From CALMEC01 sp963706315 (GTDB taxonomy: Bacteria > Actinomycetota > Thermoleophilia > Miltoncostaeales > Miltoncostaeaceae), in contig CAVPMA010000014.1 of assembly GCA_963706315.1 (NCBI GenBank), positions 62,001 through 126,000 of the forward strand: 64,000 bases of DNA, given 5' to 3'. The notes below the pieces were generated by a model that saw only the letters and a list, made by a program, of their open reading frames with translations, did not search any database and was not told the origin of the DNA. Below, piece by piece: positions 25,802 through 34,423 of the stretch. A program made the translations under genes and the position numbers. Within the stretch, counting starts at the first letter, position 1; every line of letters begins with the position of its first letter.

Positions 25802-26440
25802 ATGGCGAAGCTCAGACTCAACCTCACGATGTCGCTCGACGGGTACGTGGCCGGTCCACGTCAGAGCCTGCAGGACCCGCTCGGCGAAGGGGGTCTCGAG
25901 TTGCCCGCTGGGCGTTCGCCACCCGGGCGTTCCGTGCCATGCAGGGAAGGGAGGGCGGTGAGGCCGGCCTGGACGACGACATCGCCGCAGCGTCGTTCGC
26001 GACATCGGCGCGACGATCATGGGCGCAACATGTTCGGACCGGCCCGCGGGCCCTGGGGCGACGAGGCCTGGAAAGGTTGGTGGGGTGACGACCCGCCGTT
26101 CCACCACCCCGTGTTCGTCCTGACCCACCATCTGCGGGAGCCGGTGCAGATGCAGGGCGGAACGACCTTCCACTTCGTCACCGACGGCATCCAGGCGGCC
26201 CTCGAGCGCGCCTTCGACGCGGCCGGCGGCCGTGACGTCTCGGTCGGCGGTGGCGCTGAGACGGCCCAGCAGTACCTGCGCGCGCAGCTCGTTGACGAGG
26301 TGGGCATCCACGTGTCCCCGCTGCTCCTCGGCTCCGGCTCCCGGCTGTTCGACCGCCTCGACGGCGGACCGGTCGGGTTCGCGCTCGTGAGCTCACCTGC
26401 CGCGGCGCATCTCTCGTACGTCCGCGGCGGGGGCGCGTAG
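25802..26440 (+). CDS. RibD_C/dihydrofolate-reductase-family protein with three compensating frameshifts
   Basis: The frame is open from ATG 25802 for 212 codons. The N-terminus (MAKLRLNLTMSLDGYVAGP) and the C-terminal half (GGTTFHFVTDGIQAALERAF, DVSVGGGAETAQQYL, DEVGIHVSPLLLGSG) are typical of RibD C-terminal/DHFR-like reductases of unknown substrate. The middle, about 25908-26022, is not: read in other frames it gives RWAFATRAFRAMQGREGGEA, DDDIAAASF, RDIGATIM and then rejoins at GRNMFGP. Three single-base indels that sum to a multiple of three explain this, so the open frame hides a damaged segment. Confidence 0.7.
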   Translation: MAKLRLNLTMSLDGYVAGPRQSLQDPLGEGGLELPAGRSPPGRSVPCREGRAVRPAWTTTSPQRRSRHRRDDHGRNMFGPARGPWGDEAWKGWWGDDPPFHHPVFVLTHHLREPVQMQGGTTFHFVTDGIQAALERAFDAAGGRDVSVGGGAETAQQYLRAQLVDEVGIHVSPLLLGSGSRLFDRLDGGPVGFALVSSPAAAHLSYVRGGGA

Positions 26441-26473
26441 CGGCCATCGGCTCGCCGCGCCCCCGCCACGGGC

Positions 26474-27898
26474 TCAGCGCCTGGGCTGGATGTTCGGGTT
26501 GAGGCGGAACAGGTTGGACGGGTCGTAGGCCGTCTTGATGTCGACGAGCCGCTCGAAGTTGCGCCCGTAGCTCGTCCGGATGGCCACGTCTCCCTCCTCC
26601 AACATCCCCGCGAAGTTGAAGTAGATCTGCCCCGACGAGAACGGTTGCGCCGCCGACCAGAATTCCCGCGTCCAGTCGATGTTGCGGGCGTCGTCCGCCG
26701 GATCCGTCCACGTCGCGTCGATGGAGAGGTGGAACGGGGCGCTGCGGTCGCCGAACGCGGTCGCCTCGGCCGGAACGCGTCCGATCGCGCCCCCGAGGTG
26801 GCGTACGACGATCGGGCTGCGAAGCGACGGCGTCGCCAGTGAGTGTTCGGTGATCATCTCGATCGCCTCGCCGTCGAGACGGTCGAGGTAGAGGCCCTTC
26901 CAGTAGTACCGGGCACCGACCGGGAAGAGCGCGTCGAGCGCCGACTGCAGCGCGAGGTACGGGACGACACCGCTCGCGTCGACGATCGGAGTCCCCAGTT
27001 GCCGGAGCGGTTGCAGGATGCGCTCCCCTTCGTCGACCGGCCCGACGTACTGCGCCAGCACGGCCACGAACGGCATGCCGTGCAGCTCCTGCGGCAGTGC
27101 GGGGTCGGGAGGGAACGACCAGAACGCGACGTCCGAAGTCACGGCGTCGGGCATGCCGGCGACGGTTTCGCGCCACCCGGCGATGATCTCCCGGGCGTCC
27201 TCGACCGGGTACATGACCTGTGCGTGGTACACCTCGGGCCCGAGCGGGTGCGCCCGGTATTCGAACGCCGTCACCACGCCGAAGTTCCCGCCGCCGCCGC
27301 GCAGCGCCCAGAACAGGTCGGGGTGCTCGTCCTCGCTGGCGCGGACGTAGCTGCCGTCGGCGGTGACGATGTCGCATGCGACGAGGTTGTCGATGGACAT
27401 GCCGTGGGCGCGCCGCTGGTTCGAGAAGCCGCCTGAGAGGGTAAGGCCCGCGATGCCGGTCTGGGACACGACGCCGCCCGGGACGGCCAGGCCGAACAGC
27501 TGGGTCTCGCGGTCGACGTCGCCCCAGGTGCAGCCGCCCTGCGCCCAGACCCGCTGCTGTTCGGGGTCGACGCGGACGGCGCGCATGCGGGAGAGGTCGA
27601 TCACGATGCCGCCGTCGCATACCGCGGTGCCGGCGACGTTGTGCCCGCCACCCCGGACGGCGACGAGCAGTTCGTGCTCGCGGGCGAGGTTGACCGCCGC
27701 CACGACGTCGGCGACGCCCTCGCACAGCGCGATGAGCGCCGGCCGCTTGTCGATCATGCCGTTCCACACCTGACGGGCCTCGTCATAGTCGTCGTCCGCC
27801 GGGCGGACCACCCGGCCGCGGAGTCCGGACGCGAATGCCTCGATCACCTCGTCGTCGAGGGACTGCACATGGGTCTGGTCGATTGGGGTGGTGCTCAT
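26474..27898 (-). CDS. FAD-binding oxidoreductase, berberine-bridge-enzyme type
   Basis: A 474-residue flavoprotein with an FAD_binding_4 domain (about 40-180) and a C-terminal BBE domain (YFNFAG, RTSYGRNFERLVDIKTAYDP). The His of VRGGGHNVAG is the expected 8-alpha covalent FAD ligand. The Cys that makes a second flavin bond in bicovalent members would fall near LAVPGGVVSQTGIAGL and is absent, so attachment is probably through His only. Family members oxidise alcohols, sugars or aromatic compounds; the substrate here is unknown. The ATG at 27898 follows AGGAGG. A divergent TetR gene probably controls it. Confidence 0.88.
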   Translation of the reverse strand: MSTTPIDQTHVQSLDDEVIEAFASGLRGRVVRPADDDYDEARQVWNGMIDKRPALIALCEGVADVVAAVNLAREHELLVAVRGGGHNVAGTAVCDGGIVIDLSRMRAVRVDPEQQRVWAQGGCTWGDVDRETQLFGLAVPGGVVSQTGIAGLTLSGGFSNQRRAHGMSIDNLVACDIVTADGSYVRASEDEHPDLFWALRGGGGNFGVVTAFEYRAHPLGPEVYHAQVMYPVEDAREIIAGWRETVAGMPDAVTSDVAFWSFPPDPALPQELHGMPFVAVLAQYVGPVDEGERILQPLRQLGTPIVDASGVVPYLALQSALDALFPVGARYYWKGLYLDRLDGEAIEMITEHSLATPSLRSPIVVRHLGGAIGRVPAEATAFGDRSAPFHLSIDATWTDPADDARNIDWTREFWSAAQPFSSGQIYFNFAGMLEEGDVAIRTSYGRNFERLVDIKTAYDPSNLFRLNPNIQPRR

Positions 27899-27924
27899 AG
27901 GAATGCCTCCTGAGTTGATACGAA

Positions 27925-27950
27925 CGGTCGTGCTTCTTACAGTACGACCG
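27925..27950. promoter_or_regulatory. Candidate TetR operator
   Basis: CGGTCGT (27925-27931) and ACGACCG (27944-27950) form a perfect 7-bp inverted repeat with a 12-bp spacer, in the divergent promoter region of the FAD oxidoreductase and the TetR gene. GGTCGTGCT and GATCGTGCT also form an imperfect direct repeat here. Confidence 0.6.
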
Positions 27951-27970
27951 ATCGTGCTATCTTGTCAAGC

Positions 27971-28645
27971 ATGAGCACACAGGAGCGACTCGCGGGGCGC
28001 GGGGACCGGCGCCGGCACAGGGCCGACGGCGAGCGTAGCCGGCAGGCGATCCTCAAGGCGGCGGCGGAACTCGCGACGATCGAGGGCCTCGACGGCCTCT
28101 CCATCGGCCGGCTCGCGGAGCACGTCGGCATGAGCAAGAGCGGCCTCTACGCCCACTTCGGCTCCAAGGAGGAGCTGCAGCTCGCGACCGTGGACACCGC
28201 TCTCGAGATCCTCAACCGCGAGGTCACGCAACCCGCGCTCGCGGCCCCCGAGGGCGTCGCGCGGGTCATCGGATTGTGCGAGGCGTTCCTGGCGTATGTC
28301 GAGCGGCGAGTGTTTCCGGGCGGCTGCTTCTTCATCTCCGCCGCGTCGGAGCTCGACGCCAAGCAGGGCGCCGTCAGCGACCACGTCCGCGACGTCTACT
28401 CGGGCATCCTCGAGGGCTTCGCCGGAGTCATCGAGGGGGCCAAGGAGCTCGGGCAAATCGACTCGAACGCGGACGTCGCGCAGCTGGTGTTCGAGCTCGA
28501 CTCGCTGCTGCTGGGCGCGAACATCGCGTACGTCTTCTTCGGGGATCTCAGCGCCCTGGACCGCGCCCGCCACGCGATCAGGGAGCGGCTGGAGCGAGAC
28601 GCCCCGCCGCGCGCCGCCACTCGGCCGCGCAAGGGGCGCCAGTAG
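27971..28645 (+). CDS. TetR-family transcriptional regulator
   Basis: A 224-residue TetR-type repressor. The N-terminal DNA-binding domain (about 22-70) reads ERSRQAILKAAAELATIEGLDGLSIGRLAEHVGMSKSGLYAHFGSKEE in outline, the canonical TetR_N pattern. The C-terminal ligand domain (TetR_C of the YxxF-group: PGGCFFISAASELDAKQGAV) is about 150 residues. The ATG at 27971 is chosen; a TTG three codons earlier is possible. It sits opposite the FAD oxidoreductase gene with an inverted repeat between them. Confidence 0.9.
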   Translation: MSTQERLAGRGDRRRHRADGERSRQAILKAAAELATIEGLDGLSIGRLAEHVGMSKSGLYAHFGSKEELQLATVDTALEILNREVTQPALAAPEGVARVIGLCEAFLAYVERRVFPGGCFFISAASELDAKQGAVSDHVRDVYSGILEGFAGVIEGAKELGQIDSNADVAQLVFELDSLLLGANIAYVFFGDLSALDRARHAIRERLERDAPPRAATRPRKGRQ

Positions 28646-28798
28646 CCCGGCTGAGCCGGGGCCTCACCCCGCACGTTCGCTTCAGCTTTCCGGCGGGAAC
28701 GCCGATCAAACAGATACCACCCGGGTCGCGACGCGAAGCTGGGCCGCCCCGATTCGGCGGTCCGGTCCGGAGGGCGTAGTCTCGACCAACAGGCCGCC

Positions 28799-30153
28799 GT
28801 GCCGCGAAGGAACCCTCCCGACTCCCTCGTGACGGAGCTCGCCACCGAGCGAGCGGGAAGAGAGTCGTCATCAGGGTATTCGCAAGACAGCGGTTCACGC
28901 GACATGAGCGCAGGGTCCTCCTTCCGCTCTCGCTGACGGGCTTCTTCGAGACCTACGACGTTGCCCTGCTCACGCTGGCCGCCCCGGTGCTCGCCCACGG
29001 ATTGGGCCTCAGCATCGGAACCTTCGTGTTCGGTGTGGCGCTCATCCGCCTGGCCTCCCTCGCGAGCATCCCCGTGCTGCGGCTGGCCGACAGGTGGGGG
29101 CGGCGCACGCTGCTCTTCGTCTCCATCGCCGTGTTCACCGTCGCCACCGGCCTGACGGCGGTCACGACCACCTTCGTCGCCTTCGTGGCGATCCAGATGC
29201 TCGCCCGTGTGTTCCTGGCCACCGAGTCGGCGCTGGCCAACCTCGTCGTCGCCGAGGAGTTCCGCCCGCACCGGCGCGGCGCGGGCATCTCGGTCCTGGG
29301 CGTGGTGTCAGGCGCCGGCTTCGGCGCCGTCGGCGGCCTGATCGTGCTCGTGCCGCTCACCTCGCTCGGCTGGCGCCTGTTCTACCTGGTGTCGCTCATC
29401 CCGCTCGGGATCGTCGTGTACCTGCGGCGCAACCTCAAGGAGACCCGGGCGTTCGAGACGGCCCGTGGAGCGCATCGCCTTCAGACGTCGTTCTGGCCGC
29501 GCGTCGACAGGATCCACCGCCGCACGCTGGTGCGGGCCGTGGCACTGGTGAGCGCGTTTGGCCTGGTGCAGACCACCGGCTTCTTCTACGCCTCCGATCT
29601 TGCGCAGAACACCTACGGGTGGAGCGGGCGGTTCAGCGTGATCATCGTCACGGCCGGGGTCTTCGGCGTGCTCGGGTTCGTCCTCGGGGGGCGGGTGAGC
29701 GACCTGCTCGGCCGCAAGCCGCTGGTGGCGGTCGCGAACGTGCTGGCGACGGTGGGGACCATCTTGATCTTCACCGGCCAGCGTTCGCTCTTCATCCCCG
29801 GGTTCTTCCTCGCCGCCGCGGCCGGCGCGTGCTTCGTGACGGTGACCCTCGCCTACGTGGCCGAGCTGTTCCCCACCGAGCTGCGCGCGACGCTGAGCTC
29901 GGTCGTCATCTCCTGCCAGGTCGCGGCCGGGTCGATCGGCCTGGCCGTGGTCGGTGCTGTTTCCGGGGCGATGAGCACCTCCTTGACGATGCTTGTCCTG
30001 GGAGGCTCGCTCATGGCGTCCCTCCTGCTCCTGCGGGGGCTGCCCGAGGGCCGGGGCCGCGACCTCATCAACCCGGATACGCCACGACCGGATGCCGACT
30101 CCGGGACGAAGGACGGGTTGAGGAAGCTCAACGAGGTCCCTGTCTCGCTGTAG
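28799..30153 (+). CDS. MFS transporter, frameshifted near its 5' end
   Basis: A 12-helix major facilitator. The in-frame body starts before 28987: upstream codons read LTGFFETYDVALLTLAAP, a typical helix 1, but that frame has no ATG, GTG or TTG before a stop at 28777. A GTG at 28799 or 28829 lies in the neighbouring frame, so one indel near 28870-28900 separates start and body. Motif A is in RLADRWGRRTLLF and GGRVSDLLGRKPLV. The region AELFPTELRATLSSV is typical of the sugar/metabolite-proton symporter group. Substrate unknown. Confidence 0.75.
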
Positions 30154-30238
30154 CCGCTCACGCGGGAACGGCCTCCACCCAGCGTTGATCCGTGCGGCGA
30201 TCGCACTGGACCAGCGGCTGGGCTGAGCCCGGGCCGGC

Positions 30239-30901
30239 TCAGGCGGCGTACTCCACGTCCGCCCGGTAGACGTCGTAGGCCGCCGAGTACTCCATGACCC
30301 GGGCGACCTCGGCGATCAGATCGTCCGGATATCCGGCGCGGCGCAGCAGGTGGAAGCCCATCTCCATGCCGGAGGTGATGCCGCCCGCCGTCACGATCCG
30401 TCCGGCGTCGACGACGCGCGAGCGGCTGATCGTGCAGGCCGGGGCGATGTCCGCGAGCCGGTCGATCGGGACCTTGCCGTTCGGTCCCTGCTCGACGCGA
30501 TCCGGTTCCTTGCGGTTCGTCGCGGTCACGCCATCCAGGAGGCCCATGCGGCCGTAGATCCACGACCCGGTGCAGACGCTCGTGAGCAACGTCGACTCCG
30601 GGAGCGACTCGATGAACTCGAACAGCCGCCGGTTGTGCATCTCCTGCCGGGTCCCGAAGCCGCCGGGGATGAGGAACGCGTCCATCGCCGGGCGGTCCGA
30701 GAAGCAGTAGTTCGGCATTACCGTGAACCCGGCCTGGGTCTGCACCGGTCGCATCGCGTCGGCGATGAGGAAGGCGTCGAGCTCCGGGTCGAACCGGCGC
30801 GCGACGGAGAACACGCCGTGAGGCGCGGCGAAGTCGACGATCTCCGCATCCTTGAAGACATAGATGCCGAGGCGGAAGCCGGGAATCCGTTCGGAGGGCA
30901 T
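30239..30901 (-). CDS. DJ-1/PfpI (GlxA-type N-terminal domain) protein
   Basis: A 220-residue class I glutamine amidotransferase-like protein of the DJ-1/PfpI superfamily. It has the elbow Cys in TSVCTGSWIYG, the preceding AFLIPGGFGTRQE loop and AGGITSGMEMGFHLL at the C-terminus. It resembles the N-terminal half of GlxA-type regulators but has no AraC domain. Members include isonitrile hydratases and glyoxalase III-like proteins; the true activity is unknown. The ATG at 30901 has an upstream GGAAAGGA site. A DUF2277 gene precedes it in the same direction. Confidence 0.85.
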   Translation of the reverse strand: MPSERIPGFRLGIYVFKDAEIVDFAAPHGVFSVARRFDPELDAFLIADAMRPVQTQAGFTVMPNYCFSDRPAMDAFLIPGGFGTRQEMHNRRLFEFIESLPESTLLTSVCTGSWIYGRMGLLDGVTATNRKEPDRVEQGPNGKVPIDRLADIAPACTISRSRVVDAGRIVTAGGITSGMEMGFHLLRRAGYPDDLIAEVARVMEYSAAYDVYRADVEYAA

Positions 30902-31014
30902 GGCATGATCCTTTCCGGGAGGGTGGCGTGCCGACCGCAGTATCCGCCCCCGCGTCGCGAGCTGCACGCGCCCGCCGCGGGCTACTCGGGGGCGTCTGGC
31001 TGGGAGGTTCGCCC

Positions 31015-31284
31015 TCAGGCGGCGAAGCGCTTGGCCGCCCGGGCCCTGGCCTTCGCGGCCTCCACCTCGCGGTTCTTGGGCGGGGCGCTCGTCTGGAGCT
31101 CCCCGAGCAGTCGCAGCGACACCTCGGTGACCGCGGCGACCGCTCGCTCGAACGCCTCGGCGTTGGCCTGCGAGGGCTTGGTGAAGCCGCTGATCTTGCG
31201 GACGTACTGGAGTGCCGACGCGTGGACCTCGTCCTCGGTCGCCGGCGGCTCGAAGTTGTGGAGGGTGCGGATATTGCGGCACAT
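31015..31284 (-). CDS. DUF2277 family protein
   Basis: An 89-residue protein matching DUF2277 over its full length: it starts MCRNIRTLHNFEPPATEDEV, continues ALQYVRKISGFTKPSQANAEAF and ends in an Arg/Ala-rich helix. The family is widespread in actinobacteria and of unknown function. The AGGAG site before the ATG at 31284 is good. It probably shares a transcript with the DJ-1/PfpI gene. Confidence 0.9.
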   Translation of the reverse strand: MCRNIRTLHNFEPPATEDEVHASALQYVRKISGFTKPSQANAEAFERAVAAVTEVSLRLLGELQTSAPPKNREVEAAKARARAAKRFAA

Positions 31285-31379
31285 GACCGGTCTCCTTTCG
31301 CGTCGATTCGCGGAGCGGATGCGTTCACGCTACCGCAGCGACGTCGCCCGACTGAGGGGGACCACTAAGTTTGCCCCCG

Positions 31380-32066
31380 ATGGACGTTCCACGGCCCCGG
31401 GCGGTGCTCTTCGACGCGTACGGCACGCTCTTCGATCCGTACAGCGTCGGCGCGCTGGCGGAGCGTCACGTTCCCGGGCACGGCGAGCGGCTCGCGGCGC
31501 TGTGGCGCGACAAGCAGATCGAGTACACGCGGCTCGTCTCGATGAGCGGGTCGGCCGGCGAGCACTACCGGTCGTTCTGGGAGGTGACGCGGGCTGGGCT
31601 GCGCTTCGCGGCAGCTCGCATCGGCGCGGTCCTGACCCCGTCCGCCGAAGCGGAGCTGATGGACGAGTATCTGCGCCTGGCCGCCTTCCCCGAGGTCCGC
31701 GAGGTGCTCGGGGAGCTGCGCGCGCGCGGGATCCGCGCGGGCATCCTGTCCAACGGCGACCCGGACATGCTCTCCGCAGCGGTCGACCACGCCGGGGTCG
31801 GCGACCTCGTCGATCCGGTGCTGAGCGCCCACGAGGTTCGGCGCTTCAAGACCGATGACGCCGTGTACGCGCTCGGACCGCGGGCCCTCGGCTTGCCGGC
31901 TGATCAGATCCTCTTCGTCTCGAGCAACGGCTGGGATGCGATCGGCGCGACCTGGTTCGGCTACACCACGCTGTGGGTGAACCGGTCCGGCCTGCCATCC
32001 GAGCAACTCGGCACCGAGCCGGCTCGCACCGGCGCGAGCCTGCGCGAAGTGCTCGGGTTCTTCTGA
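31380..32066 (+). CDS. Haloacid dehalogenase, type II (L-2-haloacid dehalogenase-like)
   Basis: A 228-residue HAD-superfamily hydrolase. The nucleophile Asp is in AVLFDAYGTLFD, motif II Ser/Asn in GILSNGDPDML, the Lys in VRRFKTDDAVYALG, and motif IV in LFVSSNGWDAIGATWFGY. The SSNxWDxxG pattern is that of type II L-2-haloacid dehalogenases, which convert L-2-haloalkanoic acids to D-2-hydroxyacids. Other small substrates cannot be excluded. The ATG at 31380 is preferred over a TTG three codons upstream. It converges on the diguanylate cyclase gene. Confidence 0.85.
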   Translation: MDVPRPRAVLFDAYGTLFDPYSVGALAERHVPGHGERLAALWRDKQIEYTRLVSMSGSAGEHYRSFWEVTRAGLRFAAARIGAVLTPSAEAELMDEYLRLAAFPEVREVLGELRARGIRAGILSNGDPDMLSAAVDHAGVGDLVDPVLSAHEVRRFKTDDAVYALGPRALGLPADQILFVSSNGWDAIGATWFGYTTLWVNRSGLPSEQLGTEPARTGASLREVLGFF

Positions 32067-32073
32067 CGGCGCT

Positions 32074-33597
32074 TCAGGAGGGAGCTGAGACCGGCTCCTG
32101 AGCGGCCCCGATACGGATCGTGTTGCGGCCCGCGCCCTTCGCCGCGTAGAGGGCCTCGTCGGCGTGATGGATCAGCTCCGTCGGGTCCGTCCCGTGCACG
32201 GGGGCCGTCGCGATGCCCAGCGATGCGGTCACCCCGCAGCCCGGGATGAGCTCCTCGCTCGCCCGCCGCACCGCCTCGCGCAGCCGCGAGGCGACGAGCT
32301 TCGCGCCGTCGACGGGTGCATGCGGAGCGATGATGGCGAACTCGTCCCCGCCCAGCCGGCAGATGACGTCACCGGCACGCAGCGCGCTGCGTGCCCGCGC
32401 GACGATCGTGCACAGCAGCTCGTCGCCTGCGGCATGCCCGTAGGTGTCGTTGACCGGCTTGAACCGGTCGAGATCGAACACGATCAGCGAGAGCGGCTCG
32501 CCCGACCGCTCACACCGCTTGAGGGCGCCCGCCAGCTCCGAGGTGAAGTAACGCCGGCTGTGCGCACCGGTGAGCGGATCGACGCCCAGCAGGCTGTTTC
32601 GCTCCTGCAGCAGGCGCTCGTTGACCGCGAGGGTGTGCACCACCCGGGCGATCGCGAGGCCCGCGCCGGCCATCGCGACGAGGCCCACCACGGGGTCGGC
32701 GGGGATCAGCGGGCCGAACATCGCACAGCCGAGGACGAACGGGATGGCGCGGCTCCAGACGGGCGGGGAGGACTGCTGCGGCGCGAACCAGGCCCGCCGC
32801 GCCTCGCCGGATCTGCACACGGCCGCCAGGGCCCACAGCCACCCGCCGGCGGTGAACGCGACCGGCGAGAACGACGCGGTGGCGTCGGCGTTGTGGGCGC
32901 TCGCCACGAGATAGGTGAGGTCGCCGAGCATCTGCGCCGCAAGCGCGGCGGCCATGAGCCACAGCCACGCCGGCGTGACCTTGCGCAGCCGCAACACGAT
33001 CCAGAAGACGGTCGCGACGATCAGCAGGTCGAGGCTCGGGTAGAGCAGGTTCACGATCATCCCGGTGAATCCGCCGGCCGCCTCGTGGGCAAGCGGCTGC
33101 AGCAGGAATATCCAGGCGAACAGTCCACCGGTGAGCGCGAGCAGCGTCCCGTCGAGAAGGCCCTGCCATCCCCGCTCAGGACGAAGGCGCCGGTACGCGA
33201 GGAAGAGGCCCGCCAGCATCGGCGCGTAGAACAGGAGCCATCCGACGTCGAACGCGCTGACCTCGGGCACGTCCACGTGCGTCAGCATCGACACGAGGTA
33301 GGCCCAGTCGGTGAGGCTCCAGATCGCCAGCGCCGCCGAGAAGCACGCCCATGCCAGCCGCGCGTGGCCGGCCGACCGGCGGGCGACGACCGCGCATCCC
33401 ACGGCGCCGACGCCTTCCGCGACCGCGGTGCTCACCTGGCCGAACGTCTCAACGTAGCTCGCGCTCACGGCGACGGCGATCGCCAGGATGACCGTGTTGA
33501 GGACCCCGACCGCGATGAGGGCGGCCAACCACCCGTGCCGCGCAAGGCGGCTTCGAAGGGGTGTGATGACGGACCGCGTCCGGAGACCGGAAGACAC
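32074..33597 (-). CDS. Membrane-bound diguanylate cyclase (GGDEF)
   Basis: A 507-residue enzyme that makes c-di-GMP from two GTP. About nine transmembrane helices (20-320) form an integral-membrane sensor of unknown ligand. A short coil leads to the GGDEF domain (about 338-495), with FDLDRFKPVNDTYGHAAGD, the intact active motif RLGGDEFAI (GGDEF 416-420), and an inhibitory I-site RxxD (RAGD, 407-410) five residues before it, so product inhibition is expected. There is no EAL domain. I chose the GTG at 33597 because GAGGTG lies just upstream; the frame is open to a TTG at 33663. Confidence 0.9.
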   Translation of the reverse strand: MSSGLRTRSVITPLRSRLARHGWLAALIAVGVLNTVILAIAVAVSASYVETFGQVSTAVAEGVGAVGCAVVARRSAGHARLAWACFSAALAIWSLTDWAYLVSMLTHVDVPEVSAFDVGWLLFYAPMLAGLFLAYRRLRPERGWQGLLDGTLLALTGGLFAWIFLLQPLAHEAAGGFTGMIVNLLYPSLDLLIVATVFWIVLRLRKVTPAWLWLMAAALAAQMLGDLTYLVASAHNADATASFSPVAFTAGGWLWALAAVCRSGEARRAWFAPQQSSPPVWSRAIPFVLGCAMFGPLIPADPVVGLVAMAGAGLAIARVVHTLAVNERLLQERNSLLGVDPLTGAHSRRYFTSELAGALKRCERSGEPLSLIVFDLDRFKPVNDTYGHAAGDELLCTIVARARSALRAGDVICRLGGDEFAIIAPHAPVDGAKLVASRLREAVRRASEELIPGCGVTASLGIATAPVHGTDPTELIHHADEALYAAKGAGRNTIRIGAAQEPVSAPS

Positions 33598-33732
33598 GGG
33601 GCACCTCGTTCGTGATGGAGGGCGCGGGAAACGGCGTTCCGCGCTTGCAACCCCTATCGGCAAGGCGCGACCGGCGCTTGACGGCGGGGGACGGGCGATA
33701 CGCGCGTCCCCGCCGGTTCGCGGTGGCGCGCC

Positions 33733-33909
33733 TCAGCGGCTGCGGGCGGCGGCCATGGCCTTGCGGCCGACGCCGTCGGCCTCGTACGTCCGCTTGCCGA
33801 TCCGGACGGCGAGTCCCTGCTTCGCCAGGCGCCGGTACACCACCGGGCAGCGCTTGCAGCGCGGCAGGTCTCCGCAGCAGTCACGCTTGACGGTGATGGA
33901 CTCGCTCAC
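33733..33909 (-). CDS. 58-residue Cys-rich basic protein
   Basis: The GTG at 33907-33909 starts a small basic protein with the motif KRDCCGDLPRCKRCPVVYRRL, four Cys in CC-x5-C-x2-C spacing. Similar short proteins with a CCxSxPRCKRCPVV-type motif occur in many actinobacteria and are unassigned; a metal-binding role is inference. The gene is separate from its neighbours. Confidence 0.65.
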   Translation of the reverse strand: MSESITVKRDCCGDLPRCKRCPVVYRRLAKQGLAVRIGKRTYEADGVGRKAMAAARSR

Positions 33910-33975
33910 ACCCGCATATTAGGTGGCCCGTGACACCTCGCCCCGTCAGGCGAACGCGGCCGGGCGCGAATCCCG

Positions 33976-34288
33976 TCAGCGCCGCCCGAACGGCATCCGC
34001 CATCCGTGCGGAGCGATGAGGTCGTGCACGCTCTCCGGGTCCCACGACCCGACCGGATAGGTCTCGACGGGGGCGGATCGTCGAGGAGGGGCGTCGACAC
34101 CTGCCAGAGCCGCTCGAATGCCCGTGGCCGTCGAGAACAGGGTTCGGTCCCCGACCATCGCGTCGTATACCAGCCGCTCGTACGCCTCGAACACGTCCCC
34201 GCCGTCCGTCTCCTCGGAACGCGATCGAGATGATCCGCGCCCCTCGGCAATGCCCTTGCCGGTTCGCAGGTAGAACGGTGAGCGGCCT
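33976..34288 (-). pseudogene. C-terminal remnant of glucose-6-phosphate dehydrogenase
   Basis: Pieces in three frames together read FYLRTGKGIAEG, then ARIISIAF, then EETDGGDVFEAYERLVYDAM, then VGDRTLF, ERLWQVSTPLLDDPPP, and VETYPVGSWDPESVHDLI before the stop at 33976. These are the characteristic last 100 residues of Zwf (FYLRTGK, EAYERLxxDAMxGD, YxxGSWGP). The first three quarters of the gene are absent, so this copy is truncated as well as frameshifted. Confidence 0.7.
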
Positions 34289-34423
34289 GGACGGACCGAT
34301 CGATTCCCACCGAGACAAATGCCGCCGGGCGTTCAAGTCTTTTTGGGGAATTGCCGATAGTTTCTGCAGCGAAACGGGTCGCCAGGGATGGCGGCCTTCT
34401 GGACTCACGAAAGAGGCAATCGC

